A stretch of 55,621 nt of DNA from GCA-002727735 sp038134525 (GTDB lineage Bacteria > Bacteroidota > Bacteroidia > Flavobacteriales_D > Parvicellaceae), in contig JAYPVI010000018.1 in assembly GCA_038134525.1 (NCBI GenBank), positions 1 to 55,621 of the forward strand. Reading direction: 5' to 3'. Of this stretch, positions 8,157 to 15,687 are shown piece by piece. A model generated the notes under the pieces. It made no database searches, was not told where the DNA came from, and saw only the letters and a list, made by a program, of their open reading frames with translations. The position numbers and the translations under genes were made by a program. Position 1 is the stretch's first letter; each line of letters opens with the position of its first letter.

Positions 8157-9251
8157 ATGTTTCTTTCTGAACTGAGTTTAATCAATTTTAAAAACATAAA
8201 ACAAGCTGAATTTACTTTTTCATCTCAAGTAAATTGCTTTTTAGGAAATAATGGTCAAGGAAAAACAAACTTGTTAGACGCAATTTATTACTTGAGTTAC
8301 ACCAAAAGTTTTTTCAATGCTATAGATAGCCAAAATGTAAATTTTGAAAGTGATTTTTTTGTTGTTCAAGGTAAGTTTTCGGATCAGGATGTTGATTTTG
8401 ATCTATATTGTGGTATGAAGAAGGGAGATAAAAAGGTATTTAGAAAAAATAAAAAGGTTTACAAAAAATTATCTGATCATATTGGTGTTTTCCCTGTGGT
8501 AATGATAACTCCATATGATATTAATTTGATATTGGAGGGAAGTGAAACCAGAAGAAAATTTATTGATGCTCTCATTTCTCAATTTGATAATAATTACCTT
8601 TCTGATTTACTCACTTACAATAAACTACTTAAGCAAAGAAATGTGATGTTAAAAGATGCTAAGTTCCAGCATTCTTTTGATCTGTTAGAAGTTTATGAAA
8701 GTGGGATGCATGAAAAAGCAAGTTTGATTTATACTAAAAGAAAAAATTTTATTGAAGAATTCACGCCCATTTTCAATCAATTTTATCGCGATATTTCATC
8801 TAATTTAGAGTATGTTGACCTTTATTATGAAACTGCCTTAGAAGAATATACATTATTAGAGCTTTTTGAACATAACAGAAGGAAAGATCAACAAGTTGGG
8901 TATACTTCGGCTGGAATCCACCGAGATGATTTGGTTTTTAATATTGAAAATCATGCTATTAAGAAATTCGGATCTCAAGGGCAGCAAAAAACATATTTGA
9001 TTGCATTGAAATTAGCTAAATACGAATACATTAGAAGGAAGAAAAATATGGACCCTGTTCTTCTTTTAGATGATATATTTGATAAATTAGATGATAATAG
9101 AGTAGGATATATCTTAGATTTAATACGGTCTAAAAAAATTGGTCAATGTTTTATTACAGATACAAGTACAGCAAAAATACCTCAAATCTTATCTGATTTT
9201 AAAGTAGATCATAATTTATTTGAAATTGTAAATGGAACTGTTAATTCATAG
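8157..9251 (+). CDS. recF: DNA replication and repair protein RecF
   Basis: 364 residues, the usual RecF length. SMC/ABC-type ATPase: Walker A GNNGQGKT (~30-37), signature-like region FGSQGQQKTYLIALKLA, Walker B VLLLDDIFDKLD followed by the D-loop. RecF binds gapped DNA at stalled forks and, with RecO and RecR, loads RecA. The ATG at 8157 starts directly at the conserved beginning LSELSLINFKN. Followed after 3 bp by the DUF721 gene, a frequent bacterial neighbour of recF. Confidence 0.95.
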   Translation: MFLSELSLINFKNIKQAEFTFSSQVNCFLGNNGQGKTNLLDAIYYLSYTKSFFNAIDSQNVNFESDFFVVQGKFSDQDVDFDLYCGMKKGDKKVFRKNKKVYKKLSDHIGVFPVVMITPYDINLILEGSETRRKFIDALISQFDNNYLSDLLTYNKLLKQRNVMLKDAKFQHSFDLLEVYESGMHEKASLIYTKRKNFIEEFTPIFNQFYRDISSNLEYVDLYYETALEEYTLLELFEHNRRKDQQVGYTSAGIHRDDLVFNIENHAIKKFGSQGQQKTYLIALKLAKYEYIRRKKNMDPVLLLDDIFDKLDDNRVGYILDLIRSKKIGQCFITDTSTAKIPQILSDFKVDHNLFEIVNGTVNS

Positions 9252-9254
9252 TTT

Positions 9255-9551
9255 TTGAAAAAGAGAAGCTCAAAAGAAGAAAAACTAGGAGATGTTTTAA
9301 ATAAATTTATACATTCTTCAAACTTATCACGTCCTTATTTAAATCATCAAATTAAAATTCATTTTGAAGAAATAATGGGTTCTTTTCTGATGAAAAAGGT
9401 AAAAACATTTTTTATTAAAGATAATAAGTTGTTTCTAAAATTAGATAGTGCACCATTTAAACAGGAAATCAATATTCAAAAAACGATGCTTTTAAACGAT
9501 CTAAACAAGGCTATAGGTAAAAATTATCTGGTTGATATTGTTTTTATTTAG
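9255..9551 (+). CDS. DUF721 protein, DciA-like helicase-loading factor
   Basis: 98 residues, apparently starting at TTG 9255, three bases after the recF stop; the only in-frame ATG (inside EEIMGSF) would remove nearly half of the domain. The sequence follows the DUF721 pattern: GDVLNKFI near the N-terminus, then HFEEIMGSFLMKKVKTFFIKDNKLFLKLDSAPFKQEI, with alternating hydrophobic strands. DciA, the founding member, loads or recruits replicative helicase DnaB in bacteria that lack DnaC/DnaI; Bacteroidota generally carry this short form. The stop overlaps the convergent ZIP gene by 4 bp. Confidence 0.85.
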   Translation: MKKRSSKEEKLGDVLNKFIHSSNLSRPYLNHQIKIHFEEIMGSFLMKKVKTFFIKDNKLFLKLDSAPFKQEINIQKTMLLNDLNKAIGKNYLVDIVFI

Positions 9552-10408
9552 CCCAAGCCCACATCAAGTCCCATCATTACTATAAAACCAAGAACTAGCC
9601 CAACTGTAGCAAGGTCGGTGTTTCCTCCCTTTTGACTTTCTGGAATTACTTCTTCTACAACTATAAAAATCATTGCACCTGCAGCAAAGGAAAGTGCATA
9701 GGGTAAAATAGGAAGAATTTGAATTACAATAGCCGCTCCAATTACAGCGAAAATAGGCTCTACAATGGCTGATAATTGCCCCCATTGCCATGATTTAAAA
9801 CGACTTAATCCTTGCCTTCTTAATGGCATTGAAACAGCAAATCCTTCTGGAAAATTTTGTATCGCAATGCCAACTGCCAGTGCAACAGCGGTTCCTAAAG
9901 TAAAAATGCCTTCCATTTCTATGCCAAGGAATTCAGGGTGAGCCAATGCTCCAAAAGCAACTCCAACGGCCAGTCCTTCGGGAATATTGTGAAGAGCAAT
10001 GGCTAAAACTAATAATATGGTTTTCTTCCAGTTGGTACTAAGGCCTTCCGCATCTTTCTTGTTGTTAAATAGGTGTAAATGCGGAATGATTTTATCTAAT
10101 ACAAAAAGAAACATGGCACCAAATAAAAATCCAATGGTAGGAACTAACCAAGATGGCATTTTGGATAGTCCCATTTTATTTTGCATTTCTACATAATCAA
10201 TTGCAGGCGCCAAAAGAGACCAAAAACTAGCTGCTATCATTACTCCACCTGTAAAACCTAACGACATATCTAAAATCTTTCTGTTAGAAGATTTAAAAAA
10301 GAAAACAAGGCCAGCACCTATTGCTGTTAGAATCCATGTGAATAAACCAGCAATCAAAGCTTGAATGATGGGTTCTTGTTCTGTAAACCAATTTTTAAGT
10401 TCAATCAT
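9548..10408 (-). CDS. ZIP-family divalent metal transporter
   Basis: About 286 residues from the ATG at 10408, which overlaps the dtxR-like gene by 8 bp; a longer in-frame start lies deep in that gene and is unlikely. Eight hydrophobic segments are recognisable. The metal-binding helices carry HNIPEGLAVGVAFGA and QNFPEGFAVSMPL, the paired HNxPEG/xNxPEG signatures of GufA-type ZIP proteins. A His-containing loop (PHLHLFNNKKDAEG) separates the two halves. ZIP transporters move Zn, Mn or Fe into the cytoplasm. Coupling with a DtxR-type repressor suggests an uptake role controlled by the metal it imports. Confidence 0.9.
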   Translation of the reverse strand: MIELKNWFTEQEPIIQALIAGLFTWILTAIGAGLVFFFKSSNRKILDMSLGFTGGVMIAASFWSLLAPAIDYVEMQNKMGLSKMPSWLVPTIGFLFGAMFLFVLDKIIPHLHLFNNKKDAEGLSTNWKKTILLVLAIALHNIPEGLAVGVAFGALAHPEFLGIEMEGIFTLGTAVALAVGIAIQNFPEGFAVSMPLRRQGLSRFKSWQWGQLSAIVEPIFAVIGAAIVIQILPILPYALSFAAGAMIFIVVEEVIPESQKGGNTDLATVGLVLGFIVMMGLDVGLG

Positions 10409-11060
10409 GAAGGGTTTCAATAAGAAGGTTGTTGCAAATTTTTTCTGAAAGATTAATGATTTTACTATTAATGAAAACTTCAGCAGACTGATCAAATTCT
10501 AAAATAGATCTAAGTTGAATTTGATCTCCAAGTTTTATTTTTTTTTGATCCAAAAAATTTAATAAAGAAGGACTTCCCTTTTTAATTCCCGTGATAATTC
10601 CCTTTTCTTTATTTTGGAGTTCACTTAAAAGTTTTTGATTCAATTTTGCTATTGTCCCATTCTTTTTGGGAATTGGATCTCCATGTGGATCCAATTGAGG
10701 ATAAGCTAAAAAATGATCAAGTTTATCAATAAGTTCTTCAGAATTGATGTGTTCAAGTTGTTCGGCAATACTATGAACTTTACTCCAGCTAAACCCCAGT
10801 TTATTAACTAAGAACGTTTCCCATAGTCTATGTTTTCTAATGATTGATAAAGCAATTAATTCTCCTTTTTTGGTGAGATTTGATCCTTTATATTTTAAAT
10901 AATGAATGCATTTTTTTTCCGCTAATTTCTTTAACATATCACTTACACTTGAAGGTTTCATTGATAAGTAATTTGCAATTTCATTAGTCGAAACAGCTGC
11001 TTTACCTTGTTGTAAATGATAAAGACATTTTAGGTAATCTTCTTCTGATTTAGTATTCAT
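10401..11060 (-). CDS. DtxR/MntR-family metal-dependent transcriptional repressor
   Basis: 219 residues. N-terminal winged helix (~1-60: SEEDYLKCLYHLQQ, STNEIANYLSMKPSSVSDMLKKLAEK), then the dimerisation/metal domain (LWETFLVNKLGFSWSKVHSIAEQLEHINSEELIDKLDHFLAYPQLDPHGDPIP, ~80-135) whose His/Glu residues are the family's metal ligands. A C-terminal SH3/FeoA-like part (~150-210) makes it a three-domain DtxR/IdeR-type member rather than a short MntR. It heads the pair with the ZIP gene and is divergent from a TonB receptor; a perfect palindrome between them (11081-11098) is its probable operator, giving autoregulation. The metal (Mn or Fe) cannot be assigned from sequence alone. Confidence 0.9.
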   Translation of the reverse strand: MNTKSEEDYLKCLYHLQQGKAAVSTNEIANYLSMKPSSVSDMLKKLAEKKCIHYLKYKGSNLTKKGELIALSIIRKHRLWETFLVNKLGFSWSKVHSIAEQLEHINSEELIDKLDHFLAYPQLDPHGDPIPKKNGTIAKLNQKLLSELQNKEKGIITGIKKGSPSLLNFLDQKKIKLGDQIQLRSILEFDQSAEVFINSKIINLSEKICNNLLIETLHD

Positions 11061-11072
11061 TTAGTGTAAAAG

Positions 11073-11080
11073 TAAATATA
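11073..11080 (-). promoter_or_regulatory. Putative -7 element of the dtxR-zip operon
   Basis: TATATTTA on the minus strand matches seven of eight positions of TANNTTTG and ends 12 bases before the dtxR-like ATG. It directly abuts the 18-bp palindrome, so repressor bound there would block this promoter. Confidence 0.35.
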
Positions 11081-11098
11081 TTTTAGACATGTCTAAAA
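11081..11098. promoter_or_regulatory. Perfect 18-bp palindrome, probable DtxR-family operator
   Basis: TTTTAGACATGTCTAAAA reads identically on both strands. It lies between the divergent DtxR-family gene (start 11060) and the TonB receptor gene (start 11129). Its AT-rich dyad fits the form of DtxR/MntR operators. One copy of a 13-bp sequence AATATATTTTAGA overlaps its left arm (11075-11087) and recurs exactly 40 bp downstream (11115-11127) just before the receptor ATG, possibly a second half-site. Binding is inferred, not shown. Confidence 0.7.
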
Positions 11099-11105
11099 AA
11101 TAAAT

Positions 11106-11113
11106 TAGATTTG
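11106..11113 (+). promoter_or_regulatory. Putative -7 element of the TonB receptor gene
   Basis: TAGATTTG fits TANNTTTG and ends 15 bases before the receptor ATG, implying a very short leader. The palindrome would occupy the region just upstream, where the -33 contact belongs. Confidence 0.45.
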
Positions 11114-11128
11114 TAATATATTTTAGAA

Positions 11129-13369
11129 ATGAAATTGAATTTTATTTTTTTCCTATTTTATTTTGGTTTAATTTCTTCATTAATAAGCCAAACTCTTTAT
11201 ACATACGATGGCATTGTAGTAGATAAAAATGGTGTAGGTATACCTTTTGCTCAGATACAATTTTTATCATCAGAAAGAATTGTATTCAGTGATAATGATG
11301 GTAGATTTCATTTTACTTCAACAGAAAGAAAGAAGGATGTTTTGGTTAGATCCATTGGGTTTGATAGCGTGAGTTGTAACCTTGTTACATCTCAAAAAAA
11401 ACAAATTGTATTAACAGAAAATAATCAATATTTGGATGAATTAGTGATTAGTGCAACTTTAGAGCAGATCAAGCAAAAGGAAAGTCCTATTGTTGTAGAT
11501 GTTTATAATACTAGTTTTATAAATAAAATTCCATCTTCTAATCTTATTGATGTAACAGATCAAATGGCAGGCGTAAGACCTCAAATAAATTGTGCTGTTT
11601 GTAACACGGGCGATATTCATATCAATGGAATGGAAGGTTCTTATTCCATGATTGTTATTGATGGAATGCCTGTTATGGGTGGTCTTGCATCAGTATATGG
11701 TCTTCAGGGAATTCCAACAAGTATTATTCATCAATTAGAAGTAGTAAAAGGACCATCATCAACCCTTTTTGGTTCTGAAGCTATGGCAGGTTTAATAAAT
11801 GTAATAACTAAGGATATAAATTGCTTACCAGATTTAAGCTTTGATTTGTATACCTCATCTTGGGGTGAGGTACAAACTTCAATATTAGTTAAAACAGTAA
11901 ATAATAGAAGAGTAAAGTCTTTTTTAACATTGGATATTTTTAATTATTCTAATCCAATTGATAATAATGGAGACGATTTTACGGATTTAAGCTTAAAGAA
12001 AAGATATACTCTCTTTAATAAAATCAATTTTTATTCTCTTAAACACCCTAATAATCCATTTGTAATTTCATTTAGACTAATGAATGAGAATAGATGGGGT
12101 GGGCAAATGAACTGGGATGAAAGCTTTAGAGGAAGTAATTTAATTTATGGTGAATCTATATTAACTGAAAGATGTGAAGTGAGTACATCTTATAAATTAC
12201 CTACAAAAGAAAATCTTGTGTGGAGTAATTCATATAGCACACATAAACAAAAATCATGGTATGGGACAAATTCATATGATGCTATACAAAACATTGGATT
12301 TTCTCAGCTCAATTGGCGAAAAAAATGGAATAATAAAGTAGATTTCCTTTCTGGTTTGTCCTTTAGATATCATTTCTATAATGATAACACCCCTGCTACA
12401 TTGATGCCAAATAAATGGTTGTTGCCAGGTGCTTTTTTACAAAGTCAATTTAATTTGAATACAAATAATAGATTGTTATTAGGTTGGCGAACAGATATTC
12501 ACACCTTACACGGTGCAATTCATTCACCACGCTTGAATTACCAATATGATTTATCAGATCAGACTACTTTAAGAATTGGCATTGGAAATGGGTTTAGAGT
12601 GGTTAACGTTTTTACAGAAGATCACGCAGCTTTAACTGGTGCTAGAGAAGTTGTTTTTAGAGAATCATTAGATCCTGAACGTTCAAAAAATGCCAATTTG
12701 AATTTTTCAACTGATAGGCAATTTGAATTATTGAATTTACATTTAGAATCTTCTCTATTTTACAATCATTTTTCTAATAAAATTATTCCAGATTATGAAA
12801 CAAGCGATAATCAAATTATTTATTCAAATCTTGAGGGATACTCTGTATCAAAGGGTCTTACTATTCAACTTGGTTGTAATTTTAGTAAAGTCCCGTTAAA
12901 AATGAATTTAAATGGCACCATACTAGACGTTGGAATATTTTCAGCAGATTTACAAAACAACTTCATAAAATCACAACAGATATTGAGTGAACGAAATAGT
13001 GTAAAATGGAACTTTTCCTACACTTTTAGTCGACTTAATGTCAATTTGGATTATACCGCAAGTAGGTATGGACCTATTAGACTACCCTTACTCGAAAATG
13101 ATTTTAGACCAGCCTATTCCTCTCCTTTCTCTCTACACCATTTTAAATTAACCAAAAGCTTTAACAAAGGAAGAAATTTATTTATTGGTGTAAGAAATTT
13201 ATTTGATTTTACGCCACCTTCTTACTCCATATTAAGAGCTCACGACCCATTTGATCAACAAATTAATGATCCCATTGATAATCCAAATAACTACACTTTT
13301 GATGCTTCTTATGTGTATGCTTCTTTTCAGGGAATAAATCTCATTTTTGGGGGTAAAGTTGTATTTTAA
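11129..13369 (+). CDS. TonB-dependent outer membrane receptor, probably for metal uptake
   Basis: 746 residues. Signal peptide (~1-20), an N-terminal carboxypeptidase-regulatory-like domain (~24-95: YDGIVVDKNGVGIPFAQI, DNDGRFHF), a plug domain (~120-230) with IVIDGMPVMGG, the interface VVKGPSSTLFGSEAMAGLINVITK, then a ~500-residue beta barrel ending in the aromatic-terminal strand (LIFGGKVVF). The plug holds an unusual CAVCNTGD motif (~151-158), a CxxC that could bind metal. The receptor is divergent from the DtxR-family/ZIP operon and shares its operator region, so metal-repressed import across the outer membrane is the natural reading; the ligand is unknown. Confidence 0.9.
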   Translation: MKLNFIFFLFYFGLISSLISQTLYTYDGIVVDKNGVGIPFAQIQFLSSERIVFSDNDGRFHFTSTERKKDVLVRSIGFDSVSCNLVTSQKKQIVLTENNQYLDELVISATLEQIKQKESPIVVDVYNTSFINKIPSSNLIDVTDQMAGVRPQINCAVCNTGDIHINGMEGSYSMIVIDGMPVMGGLASVYGLQGIPTSIIHQLEVVKGPSSTLFGSEAMAGLINVITKDINCLPDLSFDLYTSSWGEVQTSILVKTVNNRRVKSFLTLDIFNYSNPIDNNGDDFTDLSLKKRYTLFNKINFYSLKHPNNPFVISFRLMNENRWGGQMNWDESFRGSNLIYGESILTERCEVSTSYKLPTKENLVWSNSYSTHKQKSWYGTNSYDAIQNIGFSQLNWRKKWNNKVDFLSGLSFRYHFYNDNTPATLMPNKWLLPGAFLQSQFNLNTNNRLLLGWRTDIHTLHGAIHSPRLNYQYDLSDQTTLRIGIGNGFRVVNVFTEDHAALTGAREVVFRESLDPERSKNANLNFSTDRQFELLNLHLESSLFYNHFSNKIIPDYETSDNQIIYSNLEGYSVSKGLTIQLGCNFSKVPLKMNLNGTILDVGIFSADLQNNFIKSQQILSERNSVKWNFSYTFSRLNVNLDYTASRYGPIRLPLLENDFRPAYSSPFSLHHFKLTKSFNKGRNLFIGVRNLFDFTPPSYSILRAHDPFDQQINDPIDNPNNYTFDASYVYASFQGINLIFGGKVVF

Positions 13370-13594
13370 AAATTCCACTCTTTCAACGCTTTACACTACT
13401 TTTTTCTTAGTTTCATTTGAAGAAAAATAGGTACAAGGGAAAATGTATTTTTAATAGTTGACTAAATTGTAAAAATAGGTTTCAAGTATTGTATAACAAT
13501 GTTGTACCCTTCTATTTTAATTGATCATAAATGATCTTAATCGTTTCAATGGGTTCATGTTCGTTAATCTCTTTATTATGTGACCTCAATCTGC
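13370..13594. other. Intergenic region with a weak hairpin
   Basis: Convergent genes end on both sides of these 225 bases. The only structure I see is GATCAT-AA-ATGATC at 13523-13536 flanked by TTAA on each side, a weak AT-rich hairpin that could terminate the minus-strand operon ending at 13595. No ORF or promoter is convincing. Confidence 0.3.
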
Positions 13595-15685
13595 TTATTT
13601 TCCGATCACCTTAAGCTCAACTCTTCTGTTATTAGCTTTGTTTTCCTCTGTGTCGTTCTCAAATAACGGTTGAGATTCACCATATCCTTTAGCTACTAAT
13701 CTACTTTTGTCAACTCCCTTCTCAATAATGTAATTAACGGCTGATTGTGCTCTGCCTTCTGATAGGGTTTGATTAAATTCTTCTGACCCATCACTATCAG
13801 TATGTCCAGCTATTTCAATCTTTAAGGTGTTATTTTGAGACATGAAATCGACCAATTGATCTAGTAATCTATAAGATGCATCATCTAGTTCAGTAAGACC
13901 AGTTTTGAAATGTAAATCATCAATAATGATACTTTTCCCAATTTCTACAGGAGTCAAAAGAATTTCCTGTAGAATGTCATTTTTATTCAAATTATCAATT
14001 TTCACGGAATTATTGAAATAGCCTTCTTTAGTAACTAAAATTTCATATGATTGTCCTAATTCTAACGGAAATGTTGGGGGAGGATTATCATTCAATGCAA
14101 TTAAAGAACTAGAATGATTAATCGGATCGCTAATATTAATCGCCATGATTGTGGATGGTATGGACTCTAATGAGATTTCGTCTTTTACAATTAAAATTAG
14201 ATTACTCATTTCAATAGTTGGTTTCGTAGGAGAAACAAATACACTTTTACTTAATGTTCCAATTTTATTGTATCTAATCTCTACAATTTTATTATCATAT
14301 CCTTCAGCATCAAGTGAAAGGGTATATTTTTCGCCTAATTCAAATTGGGTATTTAACTTTGAATCGTTCCCAATTAACTTCTTTTCTCCGGACTTTTGAT
14401 TAATTAATGTAATGTCTACTGATAAGGGCTCATTTGATTCTTTATCATAAATCTCTAATTCAAAATCAAACAGTTTGATGAGTTTTTCTAAGTAAATTTT
14501 TTGATTGATTTCATCACCTTCCTCTCCTGTTACTTCAATTTTTTCACTATGATATTCAGGATGACTTAGTGTTAGTTGTATTTTTTCTTTTTCATTAAAG
14601 GTGGCATAGTTTTTTGCCTTGTTTTCAAATAATTTTCCTTTTTCTTTTGTGCTTAAATTATTAAAATTACCATTTCCTTCTAATGGTTCTTTTGTGTCTT
14701 TGTCAAAAAGTTCAATTAACAATTCAAATTGTTTGTATTTTATTTCTTGTTTTATTTTGTAATCCACAAAAATCTCAAAAGAATTACCATTCGAAGAGGA
14801 TGTGTTATTAATGTTTGAGGTGTTTAAATCATAAGAAACCCCAACATCTATATAATCTGATATATATTTAAAACTAGCAATGGCAGCATCACCTAGTCGG
14901 TAATATCCTCCTAATCCAAATTGATTTTTTCCAATGGCATAAAGTACATCTGTCCCTCCAATAACCTGAGTCTGGTTTCCTTGAATTTGAAACATTCCTC
15001 TAGGAAGAAGGGTGAGGTTTTTAATATATACTCTACTACCTGCATTTAAAACCAACCTCATTGGAAGTTTGTATTCGTTGTTTACACTTGAAATTTCAGG
15101 CTGATTCAAGTTGAATAGTGTGATTCCCGCATAATGTTTGTAGTGATGTTCAACATCATGTTGATACCAAGTAAAAGAAGGTGAAATTTCGATGCCACTG
15201 AAAACAGGATTGGTCAAATTTTCACCAAGAGGATTACTTGCTTGATAATATCCATTTTGAAATTGACTTCCTGTTGATAATGCATTCAGATCCGTACCTG
15301 CATTGAAATACCCTATTTTCACCCCCGCTGATAGGTGTTGGTCATTGGCAATTTTTAAATTATAAGCTCCAGTTATGGAGTAACTATTTCTTGTGTAGCC
15401 ATGACTTCCTAATCTTTCATTAATGGCTGAAAAACCTATTGACCCAATTTTTTCATTGGAATTGGCTTTTCTTAAACCATAATATCCTTCAATCTGTGAA
15501 CTGGTAAATGGACTAATGATTCCTGACCATTGACTACGGTGTAATGCTGTAATATTGATATCATCTTGCATAATGATGGCAGACGGGTTACTTGATGCAT
15601 AAGATCTGTAAAAATTAGAAAAAAATGCATCTTGCCCCTGAGCAATGGATGTAATTCCTAAAAAAATAAGTATTATTCTTTTCAT
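13595..15685 (-). CDS. PorP/SprF-type T9SS outer membrane protein fused to an OmpA domain
   Basis: 696 residues. Signal peptide (~1-17), then the PorP/SprF signature (QDAFFSNFYRSYASSNPSAI, HRSQWSGI) and a ~290-residue beta-rich barrel-like region. Residues ~315-575 hold three beta-sandwich repeats, each with a phrase like FDKDTKEPLEG / YDKESNEPLSV, resembling carboxypeptidase-regulatory domains. The last ~115 residues are an OmpA C-terminal peptidoglycan-binding domain (GHTDSDGSEEFNQTLSEGRA, RVELKVIGK). PorP/SprF proteins help secrete or anchor CHU_C (type B) cargo of the type IX secretion system. The cognate cargo gene lies 2 bp upstream. The OmpA tail would tie this channel to the cell wall, a role usually given to a separate protein such as PorE. 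Confidence 0.87.
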   Translation of the reverse strand: MKRIILIFLGITSIAQGQDAFFSNFYRSYASSNPSAIIMQDDINITALHRSQWSGIISPFTSSQIEGYYGLRKANSNEKIGSIGFSAINERLGSHGYTRNSYSITGAYNLKIANDQHLSAGVKIGYFNAGTDLNALSTGSQFQNGYYQASNPLGENLTNPVFSGIEISPSFTWYQHDVEHHYKHYAGITLFNLNQPEISSVNNEYKLPMRLVLNAGSRVYIKNLTLLPRGMFQIQGNQTQVIGGTDVLYAIGKNQFGLGGYYRLGDAAIASFKYISDYIDVGVSYDLNTSNINNTSSSNGNSFEIFVDYKIKQEIKYKQFELLIELFDKDTKEPLEGNGNFNNLSTKEKGKLFENKAKNYATFNEKEKIQLTLSHPEYHSEKIEVTGEEGDEINQKIYLEKLIKLFDFELEIYDKESNEPLSVDITLINQKSGEKKLIGNDSKLNTQFELGEKYTLSLDAEGYDNKIVEIRYNKIGTLSKSVFVSPTKPTIEMSNLILIVKDEISLESIPSTIMAINISDPINHSSSLIALNDNPPPTFPLELGQSYEILVTKEGYFNNSVKIDNLNKNDILQEILLTPVEIGKSIIIDDLHFKTGLTELDDASYRLLDQLVDFMSQNNTLKIEIAGHTDSDGSEEFNQTLSEGRAQSAVNYIIEKGVDKSRLVAKGYGESQPLFENDTEENKANNRRVELKVIGK

Positions 15686-15687
15686 GG

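Noticed and set aside
9564..9791. 75-codon frame on the minus strand within the ZIP gene
   Set aside because: A shifted frame of the ZIP transporter on the same strand; Cys- and Ser-rich translation is an artefact.
10409..10495. N-terminal extension of the ZIP transporter to 10495
   Set aside because: It would sit inside the DtxR-family gene; the ATG at 10408 gives the standard beginning and an 8-bp overlap like other junctions here.
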